NCBI GenBank assembly: GCA_021793635.1 | Contig: JAJYSI010000039.1 | Span: 1-12,354, forward strand | Length of the DNA: 12,354 nucleotides | Reading direction: 5' to 3' | Source: Bacteroidota bacterium | Lineage (GTDB): Bacteria > Bacteroidota > Ignavibacteria > Ignavibacteriales > Ignavibacteriaceae | Shown here: positions 6,742 to 12,354 of the stretch, piece after piece | How the letters are laid out: each line of letters begins with the position of its first letter | How positions within the stretch are numbered: position 1 is the first letter of the stretch | Made by a program: the position numbers and the translations under genes | The notes under the pieces: model-generated | What the model saw: the letters and a program-made list of their open reading frames with translations, nothing else | What the model was told of the DNA's origin: nothing | The model's database searches: none

Positions 6742-7081
6742 TGCTTAAGTTCTTAATCGATGTAAATCTTCCTTATTACTTTTCTTTATGGAATAATGAG
6801 AAGTGTGTTCATCTAAAAGATATAAATCAAGATTGGTCGGATGAAGAAGTTTGGAAGTATGCCGCAAAAAATAATTTAACTATAATTACCAAGGATAGTG
6901 ATTTTTCAAAACGCATAATTTTAAAGACCCTCCGCCAAAAGTAATTCATATTAAAGTCGGGAATATGAGTCAGAAGGAATTATATTCAACGTTATCAAAA
7001 ATGTGGAATGAAATTCTTGACATGAGTGAAAAATATAAGCTTGTTAATGTCTATGCAAATGGAATAGAAGGGATAAATTGA
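6741..7081 (+). CDS. DUF5615 PIN-like predicted toxin, frame interrupted at a -1 slippery site
   Basis: The GTG-started frame reads FLIDVNLP and ITKDSDFS, the acidic motifs of DUF5615/Mut7-C PIN-like nucleases, but stops at 6942-6944 after 67 codons with an unrelated tail (TLRQK). In the -1 frame from 6926 the family's C-terminal half continues perfectly: DPPPKVIHIKVGNMSQKEL, then KLVNVYANGIEGIN and a stop at 7079-7081. Joined after residue 62 the protein has 113 residues, the normal family length. The switch falls on T TTA AAG (6920-6926), a canonical -1 frameshift heptamer in the correct phase. So this is either a recently inactivated toxin, an assembly or sequencing indel, or a programmed frameshift. 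Its predicted role is an RNase toxin held by the DUF433 partner. The short product would lack the C-terminal strands and acidic residues of the PIN-like fold. Confidence 0.8.
6920..6926 (+). other. Candidate -1 ribosomal frameshift heptamer T TTA AAG
   Basis: It fits X XXY YYZ with X=T, Y=A, Z=G in the zero frame of the upstream part, and slippage leads directly into the in-family downstream frame. An AAGGA sits 24 nt upstream, farther than the roughly 10-14 nt typical of stimulatory Shine-Dalgarno elements. No strong downstream stem was seen. Confidence 0.45.
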
Positions 7082-7200
7082 TACTTTAAGATATGAAGTA
7101 ATTACTCACATCATGAAAATAACCAATATATGAAGTTTAATATTAGTCTACATATCCTTTGTTTAAATATAAAAAGATATTTATTTCATACTTCTGTCAA

Positions 7201-8574
7201 TTAAATACTGTTCTTCATCTTGATCGAAAGCTTCATCATCTTTCTATAAAGGGTTGAAGTATCAATTCCCAGCACCTTTGCGGCTTCGGTGCGGTTCCAG
7301 TTTACTTCGTTTAGAACATTAGTGATATGCTGCTTTTCAAATGATTCAAGAGCATCCGATAAATTGCCGGGAAAATTTTCTGACTGTTTTATTGCATCAT
7401 CTTCAGTTTTGAAATAGGAAGGCAGATCATTAATTGAAATGTAATCAGTTGTGCATAGAAGAATGGCACGCTCAATAATATTTTCAAGCTCGCGAAGGTT
7501 GCCTTTCCAGCTGTAATTAAGAAGAGCCTTCATTGCATTGTTGTCCACTCCCTTAATCTTCCGCTTTAAGTCCTCATTATATTTTTGAATAAAGAAATTT
7601 ACGAGCAGCGGAATATCATCCTTCCTTTCAGAGAGTGGGGGCAGTTTCAACTCAACAACGTTCAACCGGTAATAGAGATCTTCCCTAAACCGTCCTTCAT
7701 TAACTTCTTCTAAAAGATCTTTGTTTGTAGCTGCAAGAACTCTGACATCAACTTTTATTGATGAGGTTGAGCCAACCGGACGGATTTCTTTTTCCTGAAG
7801 GACGCGGAGAAGTTTTACCTGCACATGCTCGGGTAGATCGGCGATCTCATCTAAAAATAGGGTACCGGTATTAGCAGCTTTGAACAAGCCGTCGTGATCT
7901 GCATTTGCACCTGTGAAAGCTCCTTTTTTGTAACCGAAGAATTCCGATTCATAAAGGTTTTCCGGTATAGCGCCGCAGTTAACCGGAATGAAAGGCTTGT
8001 CGGCTCTATCGCTGTTTGAGTGAATTGCCCGCGCAATTAATTCCTTGCCGGTTCCGGATGGACCGGTTATAAGAACATTTGTCGGTGCAGAGCTAATCTG
8101 TTTTACCATAGCGTAAATGCTCTGCATTGGTTTGCTCTGCCCGATGATATTATTAAAATTGTAACGCTTGTCTATCTGTTGACGAAGGAGTTTATTTTCC
8201 AGCAGGAGCTGCTTCTGATTTAAAAGATGTTTGATGCGGATAAGAACTTCATCGAATTCAATCGGCTTAAGTATATAATCAGAAGCGCCTTTCCTTAACG
8301 CACTTACTGCAGTTTCAATTGAAGCAAATGCAGTCATTATGATAACAAGTGTTTGCGGTGAAATCTGAATTGTCGTTTCCAGAAGCTTCATGCCGTCCAT
8401 TTTCGGCATTAGGATGTCTGTAATCAGAAGGTCGTAGTTGCGGTTTTTTAATTGATCAACAGCCTCAATTCCGTTTTGGACGATAGCAACATTGTATCCT
8501 TCGCTTTCAAGTATAAAAGAAAGCGATTCGCGGATATCCTTTTCATCCTCAGCAATTAATATGTGTTCGTGCAT
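7201..8574 (-). CDS. Sigma-54-dependent response regulator, NtrC family
   Basis: 457 residues in the standard three-domain layout. The receiver domain (1-120) has acidic pair Glu9/Asp10, phospho-acceptor Asp53 in LLITDILMPKMDG, Thr81 and Lys103. The AAA+ sigma-54 activation domain (about 142-375) has Walker A GPSGTGKE (171-178), the sigma-54 contact loop GAFTGA (218-223), Walker B GTLFLDEI (237-244) and RLNVVELKLPPL with the arginine-finger region. A Fis-type helix-turn-helix lies at about 415-448 (NRTEAAKVLGIDTSTLYRKM). It activates sigma-54 promoters when phosphorylated by a sensor kinase, which is not in view. It follows the aldehyde dehydrogenase gene by 27 nt on the same strand, so it is probably co-transcribed. 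No clear -24/-12 element (TGGC..TTGC) was found in the intergenic regions, so its targets are likely elsewhere. Confidence 0.95.
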   Translation of the reverse strand: MHEHILIAEDEKDIRESLSFILESEGYNVAIVQNGIEAVDQLKNRNYDLLITDILMPKMDGMKLLETTIQISPQTLVIIMTAFASIETAVSALRKGASDYILKPIEFDEVLIRIKHLLNQKQLLLENKLLRQQIDKRYNFNNIIGQSKPMQSIYAMVKQISSAPTNVLITGPSGTGKELIARAIHSNSDRADKPFIPVNCGAIPENLYESEFFGYKKGAFTGANADHDGLFKAANTGTLFLDEIADLPEHVQVKLLRVLQEKEIRPVGSTSSIKVDVRVLAATNKDLLEEVNEGRFREDLYYRLNVVELKLPPLSERKDDIPLLVNFFIQKYNEDLKRKIKGVDNNAMKALLNYSWKGNLRELENIIERAILLCTTDYISINDLPSYFKTEDDAIKQSENFPGNLSDALESFEKQHITNVLNEVNWNRTEAAKVLGIDTSTLYRKMMKLSIKMKNSI

Positions 8575-8601
8575 TACTCATAAAGATTTTGACAAATAAA
8601 C

Positions 8602-10212
8602 TTAATATCCTTTGTCAAAATCTTTGATGATCTTATTCACTTCATCTTCGGTTAATCCGCTTCCGTAAATAATTGATTTTTTTTGTTTGAATTGATCTTC
8701 CGCTGATGTAGTTGTTTTCTTAGGCAGATAAGAATCTTTTAATGGGAAGTTTCCTGCTCTCGCTTTTAACCGTTCTTCAATCGCCTGCATGAAATTACCT
8801 TTTTCAATTGGTGCCGAGATATTCGCAGAAGGCTTGAACGAAGAAACCGTTTGACCATGATTTATCGGATTCGTCTCGAATGCAAGGCTCTTAATATTCA
8901 TCAAATGTTTTGCTGTAACGTTGTCAGATATAATTGAGCCTCCGATTGTTCCCGGACCCAAAGTCATTGATGGAGATAATGCAGTTGTATATCCTACTGC
9001 ACCGACCGACGCAACTGTGTTTACCAAAATTCTAAATGCAGGTTTCTCAAGTGCAAACTTCATTATTATATCGGGATCGTTAGAGTGAATTACCATTGTA
9101 TGTCCGATGCCGCCGAACTGTAACAGTTCAATGCTGCGGTGGCATCCTTCCAGCCATCCGTCAACAGTGTAAAATGCCAATACCGGGGAAAGCTTTTCCA
9201 TAGAAAGCGGTTCCTGTCTGCCAACGAGACTGCATTCTGCAATAAGAACTTTGGTTTCTTCAGGAACACTGAAACCTGCATACTTTGCGATAAACGATGC
9301 AGGTTGTCCAACTATATCCGGATTTATTCTGAAGTCTTTTTGAATTGCACCGGCAAGTTTTTTCTTTTCTTCTTCATTTAAGAAATAACACCCTCGGTCT
9401 TTTGCTTCGTCAATTACTTTTTCCCGAAGAGGTCGATCAACAATCATTGCCTGCTCGGAGGAACATAAAGTTCCGTTGTCGAAAGTAGTTCCGTAAATTA
9501 TATCTGCGACCGCTTTCTTGTAATCGGCAGTTTTCTCGATGAAAGCCGGAACGTTACCTGAGCCGACACCGTATGCAGGTTTGCCCGCGCTGTAAGCAGC
9601 TTTAACCATAGGATTGCTTCCGGTTGCAAGTATGACGGCAATGTTTTTGTCCTTCATTAAAGTATCTGTACCTTCAATTGTAGATGTACTCATACATTGG
9701 ATTAAGCCTTTTGGAGCGCCGGCTTTCTCTGCTGCATCGGCAAGGATGCGAAGCGCTTCTGCAGTGCATTTCGGTGTACGCGGATGAGGACTTGCGACAA
9801 TTCCATTTCGGCATTTAAGTGAAATCAATGCTTTAAACATTGCGGTTGATGTAGGATTGGTTGAAGGGATCAATGCGCAGACTACTCCCATCGGAACGGC
9901 AATCTTTATTACTTTGCCGTTGGCTTCGGATGCAATTACTCCAACCGTTTTCAAATCTTTAATTGATTCATAAACGTTCTTAGTTGCAAACTGGTTTTTG
10001 ATAACTTTGTCCTGCCATTTGCCGAAGCCGCTCTCTTCGCAAGCCATTTTAGCGAGACGTTCCGATTCGCTGTATCCTGCTTCCGCCATTGCTTTAATAA
10101 TGCGGTTGACCTGTTCCTGATTGTAATGCTGGAATTCAAGCTGTGCTTCCTTAGCGGCTCGTGCTAAGTTGCGGGCTTCCTGCATCGATTGAAGATCTTT
10201 ATCTAAATTCAT
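8602..10212 (-). CDS. CoA-acylating aldehyde dehydrogenase (EutE/PduP/SauS-like)
   Basis: 536 residues of the aldehyde dehydrogenase superfamily, acylating branch: aldehyde + CoA + NAD(P)+ to acyl-CoA. Family marks are IPSTNPTSTAMFKALISLK (115-133), RNGIVASPHPRTPKC (135-149), ATGSNPMVKAAYSAGKPAYG (196-215) and catalytic Cys250 in DNGTLCSSEQA; LGPGTIGGSI lies in the C-terminal half. The single-domain length rules out bifunctional AdhE. After the catalytic fold comes a linker rich in Lys/Thr/Ser and a short terminal helix (SGLTEDEVNKIIKDF) that resembles the terminal encapsulation peptides of microcompartment cargo enzymes; no shell genes are in view. The ATG at 10212 is chosen because AAGGGA lies 5 nt upstream and the promoter at 10241-10272 would fall inside the longer frame (in-frame start at 10275). 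The substrate (acetaldehyde, propionaldehyde, sulfoacetaldehyde or similar) cannot be decided. Confidence 0.88.
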   Translation of the reverse strand: MNLDKDLQSMQEARNLARAAKEAQLEFQHYNQEQVNRIIKAMAEAGYSESERLAKMACEESGFGKWQDKVIKNQFATKNVYESIKDLKTVGVIASEANGKVIKIAVPMGVVCALIPSTNPTSTAMFKALISLKCRNGIVASPHPRTPKCTAEALRILADAAEKAGAPKGLIQCMSTSTIEGTDTLMKDKNIAVILATGSNPMVKAAYSAGKPAYGVGSGNVPAFIEKTADYKKAVADIIYGTTFDNGTLCSSEQAMIVDRPLREKVIDEAKDRGCYFLNEEEKKKLAGAIQKDFRINPDIVGQPASFIAKYAGFSVPEETKVLIAECSLVGRQEPLSMEKLSPVLAFYTVDGWLEGCHRSIELLQFGGIGHTMVIHSNDPDIIMKFALEKPAFRILVNTVASVGAVGYTTALSPSMTLGPGTIGGSIISDNVTAKHLMNIKSLAFETNPINHGQTVSSFKPSANISAPIEKGNFMQAIEERLKARAGNFPLKDSYLPKKTTTSAEDQFKQKKSIIYGSGLTEDEVNKIIKDFDKGY

Positions 10213-10240
10213 TCTGATCCCTTTGTAAAGAATTATTGGG

Positions 10241-10272
10241 CAAATATATCTTTTGACATGATAAGTTTCAAA
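10241..10272 (-). promoter_or_regulatory. Bacteroidota-type promoter of the aldehyde dehydrogenase-regulator unit
   Basis: On the minus strand TTTG (10272-10269), a 20-nt spacer and TATATTTG (10248-10241) match the Bacteroidota consensus TTTG / TAnnTTTG at every fixed base. The start of transcription would be near 10234, giving a leader of about 20 nt before the ATG at 10212. It is the best promoter match in the window. Confidence 0.75.
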
Positions 10273-10312
10273 CAAAATTTAAAATTACTTGTAGTTCGTC
10301 AGCCATGCATGG

Positions 10313-10360
10313 GATATACAGTATAAAGGTATAAGGATATAATGGTATAAGGTATATAGT
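10313..10360. repeat. Imperfect 8-bp tandem repeat (GTATAAGG-like, six copies)
   Basis: In steps of 8 from 10313 the units read GATATACA, GTATAAAG, GTATAAGG, ATATAATG, GTATAAGG, TATATAGT. It lies between the MFS gene stop and the dehydrogenase promoter and merges on its right into the hairpin at 10344-10382. Confidence 0.7.
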
Positions 10361-10382
10361 GAAAATTCATATACCGTATACC
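10344..10382 (-). terminator. Long AT-rich hairpin downstream of the MFS gene, terminator-like
   Basis: The 14-nt arms 10344-10357 and 10369-10382 (ATATACCGTATACC) are complementary with one mismatch, and TGAA/TTCA extends the stem inside the loop. It is 41 bp beyond the MFS stop on the minus strand. There is no U-tract, so it may protect the mRNA 3' end rather than terminate transcription. Confidence 0.45.
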
Positions 10383-10422
10383 TCTATACCAAGTTTCATT
10401 AAAGTAATGCAATTATGTTTGA

Positions 10423-11976
10423 TCAGATGCTTTCTTCCTTAATTTTTTTCGGAATTAAATACGCAGCGATTACTCCCAGTACTACAATGGCAAGAAGAAA
10501 ATAATAAGAATTATGAACTGCACCAGCCAAAATATCTCTAAGTTCTTCAATATAAGATGGAGATAATTTTGCACGCTGTACGGGTTCAATCAGAATTTTA
10601 ATTATATCCAAATCTTTTTTGGACTGCGGCAGGCTGCTTTTTATATAATCAGTTAAAAGTCCTCCGAACAAAGTAGCTCCCAAAGTTCCCCCAATCATCC
10701 GCATAAATGCATTTGAACTTGTTGCAACTCCTCGTTTTGACCATGATACCGCGCGCTGAACAGCGACAATTGAAGTGGTAGAGGTTAGTCCTAATCCAAG
10801 TCCAATAATAAAAATAAACGCAGCCGCTGAAAAATAATTTGAATTCTTATTTACAAGCAAAAGAAGAGCAGAACCAATAATAAGTATGAGAGCGCCTGCA
10901 ACTCCGGTAAATCTAAATCCTTTCTTTAAGATCAACTTACCTGACTGGCTTGATGCTATGGGCCAGCCAATTGACATTGCGGCAAGAAGAAATCCGGCAG
11001 CCATAGGAGTAGCACCTAACACTCCTTGGGCAAACATTGGAATAATGGAACTAATTGATATTGTGGTTATTCCGACAATCATCGATAAAATATCCGGGAA
11101 TAATATTACCGGCATCTTCAACAGATCGAAATGTATTACCGGATCTTCAGCGCGCATTTCAACAAATCCCAATATAATGAATAGTATGATTGAGGAGATG
11201 ATCATCCCGATAAATTTAATATCAGTTATTTCCCACTGGCTTCCGGCTTCAAGAATTGCTATAAGCAGAAAAGAAATTGACAACATCATAAGAATTGAAC
11301 CGGCATAATCAATCCTTATTTGATTTTGACGATGTGAAAATTCATTTTTTAATTTGAAGCGGTCTGTTTCTTTCATCGTTGTTAAATCTTCATGTAAATA
11401 AATGGAAGTTATGAAGGCAGCAATAATTCCGATGGGTACGTTGATAAAGAATATCCATGCCCAATCGAAGTTTTGAACAATTATTCCACCGATAGCCGGA
11501 CCTATAACCGCAGAAATTCCCCATACACTGCTGAGGTAACCTTGAATCTTGGCTTGTTCTTCAAGGTTATATATATCTCCAATAATCGTTTGGCTTACAG
11601 GAAGAACTGCGCCCGCACCCAAGCCCTGGATAGCGCGGAATAAAATTAGAACGTACATATTACTTGCGAAACCGCATAATGCTGAGCCGAGAATAAAAAG
11701 CAGCGTACCGAATGCGAAGATCTTTTTCCTTCCATATATATCAGATAACTTCCCGTATATTGGAATTGTTATTCCCTGCGTAAGTAGGAAAGCGGAGAAT
11801 ACCCAGCTAAAGAGTCTAAAGCCGCCGAGGTCGCTGACGATAGTTGGTACGGCTGTAGCTACTATTGTCGATTCGACCGCCGCCATAAAATTTGCAAGCA
11901 TCATTGCAAATAAAACAAACTGACGGCGAGAATATCCTGATGATTTTTCTAATGAGGTAGTCGAAGATTTCCCCAT
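10423..11976 (-). CDS. MFS multidrug-type exporter, DHA2 family (14 TM)
   Basis: 517-residue major facilitator protein of the drug:H+ antiporter-2 (EmrB/QacA) type, with the 14 hydrophobic segments expected for that family. Visible motifs are VESTIVATAVPTIVSDLGG in TM1 (motif D1), GKLSDIYGRKKIF in loop 2-3 (motif A), RAIQGLGAGAVLPVSQTIIG in TM4 (motif B) and SAVIGPAIGGIIV in TM5 (motif C, antiporter signature). It expels hydrophobic compounds using the proton gradient; the substrate cannot be told. The ATG at 11976 is chosen because AGGA lies 7 nt upstream; a TTG at 12009 in the same frame would overlap the promoter. No periplasmic adaptor (EmrA) or TolC-like gene is adjacent, so it probably works alone in the inner membrane. 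It is transcribed away from recQ. Confidence 0.92.
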   Translation of the reverse strand: MGKSSTTSLEKSSGYSRRQFVLFAMMLANFMAAVESTIVATAVPTIVSDLGGFRLFSWVFSAFLLTQGITIPIYGKLSDIYGRKKIFAFGTLLFILGSALCGFASNMYVLILFRAIQGLGAGAVLPVSQTIIGDIYNLEEQAKIQGYLSSVWGISAVIGPAIGGIIVQNFDWAWIFFINVPIGIIAAFITSIYLHEDLTTMKETDRFKLKNEFSHRQNQIRIDYAGSILMMLSISFLLIAILEAGSQWEITDIKFIGMIISSIILFIILGFVEMRAEDPVIHFDLLKMPVILFPDILSMIVGITTISISSIIPMFAQGVLGATPMAAGFLLAAMSIGWPIASSQSGKLILKKGFRFTGVAGALILIIGSALLLLVNKNSNYFSAAAFIFIIGLGLGLTSTTSIVAVQRAVSWSKRGVATSSNAFMRMIGGTLGATLFGGLLTDYIKSSLPQSKKDLDIIKILIEPVQRAKLSPSYIEELRDILAGAVHNSYYFLLAIVVLGVIAAYLIPKKIKEESI

Positions 11977-12006
11977 TAAATTTCCTTTTAATTTTAATAC
12001 TCTGTT

Positions 12007-12038
12007 CAAAGATAAAAAAGAAAATTTTTAAGAAGAAA
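12007..12038 (-). promoter_or_regulatory. Bacteroidota-type promoter of the MFS gene
   Basis: On the minus strand TATCTTTG (12014-12007) matches TAnnTTTG fully, and TTTC (12038-12035), 20 nt upstream, matches TTTG at three of four bases. Transcription would begin near 12000, about 24 nt before the ATG at 11976. Confidence 0.55.
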
Positions 12039-12047
12039 TATTCTTTA

Positions 12048-12063
12048 TCTGATTTTAATCAGA
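12048..12063. promoter_or_regulatory. 16-bp palindrome between divergent promoters, possible operator
   Basis: TCTGATT-TT-AATCAGA is a perfect 7-bp inverted repeat with a 2-bp centre. It lies just upstream of the MFS promoter -33 element and about 21 bp upstream of the recQ -7 element, where a dimeric repressor or activator could act on either gene. No regulator gene is adjacent. Confidence 0.45.
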
Positions 12064-12084
12064 AATTATTCGTGCCTGCATTGT

Positions 12085-12092
12085 TATCTTTG
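12085..12092 (+). promoter_or_regulatory. Possible recQ promoter -7 element
   Basis: TATCTTTG matches TAnnTTTG and lies 28 bp before the recQ ATG. No TTTG/TTG is present 19-21 nt upstream, so only half of the promoter is supported. Confidence 0.4.
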
Positions 12093-12119
12093 TAAAACTG
12101 AAAATATTAATGTTGACTA

Positions 12120-12354
12120 ATGAACAGACCTTCTGAAATTTTAGAAAAGTATTTTGGATTCGATTCATTCCGCGGTAAGCAGGAAGAAATAATAAACCGT
12201 ATTGTAAACGAAAGAAAGCATGCGCTTGTTCTTATGCCTACCGGCGGAGGAAAGTCGCTGTGCTATCAAGTTCCTGCTCTCTGTTTTGACGGCGGAACGA
12301 TTGTAATCAGCCCTCTCATTGCTTTAATGCAGGACCAGGTAGATGCATTGCGAA
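12120..12354 (+). CDS. recQ: ATP-dependent DNA helicase RecQ, N-terminal part (3' end outside window)
   Basis: The first 78 codons of a RecQ-family 3'-5' helicase, which unwinds forks, D-loops and other branched DNA during recombination and repair. Motif 0 is seen as FGFDSFRGKQEEII (12-25) with the adenine-contacting Gln21, motif I (Walker A) as MPTGGGKS (39-46) followed by LCYQVPAL, and motif Ia as VISPLIALMQDQV (62-74). The frame is still open at the window end. The ATG at 12120 has no clear Shine-Dalgarno; an ATG at 12110 is in another frame. The RecQ-C-terminal and HRDC domains cannot be checked. It diverges from the MFS exporter with 143 bp between starts. Confidence 0.95.
   Translation, partial: MNRPSEILEKYFGFDSFRGKQEEIINRIVNERKHALVLMPTGGGKSLCYQVPALCFDGGTIVISPLIALMQDQVDALR

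Noticed and set aside
7165..7182. AT-only hairpin AAATAT/ATATTT after the regulator gene as a terminator
   Set aside because: A six-pair A-T stem is too weak to support.
8602..10212. Bifunctional AdhE alcohol/aldehyde dehydrogenase
   Set aside because: The frame ends after the aldehyde dehydrogenase domain; the next gene is a response regulator, not an iron-type alcohol dehydrogenase.
7082..12119. Sigma-54 (-24/-12) promoter controlled by the NtrC-type regulator
   Set aside because: No TGGC-N8-TTGC-like sequence was found in the intergenic regions of either strand.

Overview
The window looks like chromosome from a moderately AT-rich Gram-negative bacterium of the Bacteroidota/Chlorobi/Ignavibacteria superphylum. 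The evidence is (i) several gene starts preceded by the Bacteroidota-type promoter (TTTG/TTG, about 20 nt, TAnnTTTG), best seen upstream of the aldehyde dehydrogenase gene, and (ii) a mix of genes typical of that group: AguA/AguB, a long NfeD with a slipin, an acylating aldehyde dehydrogenase and an NtrC-type regulator. The lineage is an inference; no rRNA or marker gene is complete here.

Layout. 1-1598 (+) holds the end of aguB and all of aguA, which together convert agmatine to putrescine. They are joined by an immediate stop-start (TAAATG). 1600-1998 (-) is a DoxX-family membrane protein whose stop codon lies 1 nt from that of aguA. 2146-2991 (-) is an exported protein of unknown function with its own terminator. 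2992-4229 is a 1.2-kb divergent intergenic region. It contains the most unusual item of the window: 22 consecutive 21-bp repeat units with no indel over about 447 bp (3365-3811), organised into a six-unit 126-bp higher-order repeat.

4230-6299 (+) is an operon of a membrane serine protease (NfeD) and its SPFH/slipin partner. 6508-7081 (+) is a small DUF433/DUF5615 toxin-antitoxin-like pair. The toxin-like frame is broken, but the break falls exactly on a canonical U UUA AAG -1 slippery heptamer, and reading through it restores a normal-length protein.

7201-10212 (-) is a likely two-gene unit: a CoA-acylating aldehyde dehydrogenase followed after 27 nt by a sigma-54-dependent response regulator. 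10423-11976 (-) is a 14-TM DHA2-type MFS exporter, separated from the dehydrogenase by an 8-bp tandem repeat and a long hairpin. It diverges from recQ, whose 5' end (12120-12354, +) closes the window. A 16-bp palindrome sits between these two divergent promoters.

No tRNA, rRNA, CRISPR array, transposase or phage gene was seen. Most genes are ordinary housekeeping or accessory metabolism. The candidates for something undescribed are the 21-bp phased array and the slippery-site toxin.
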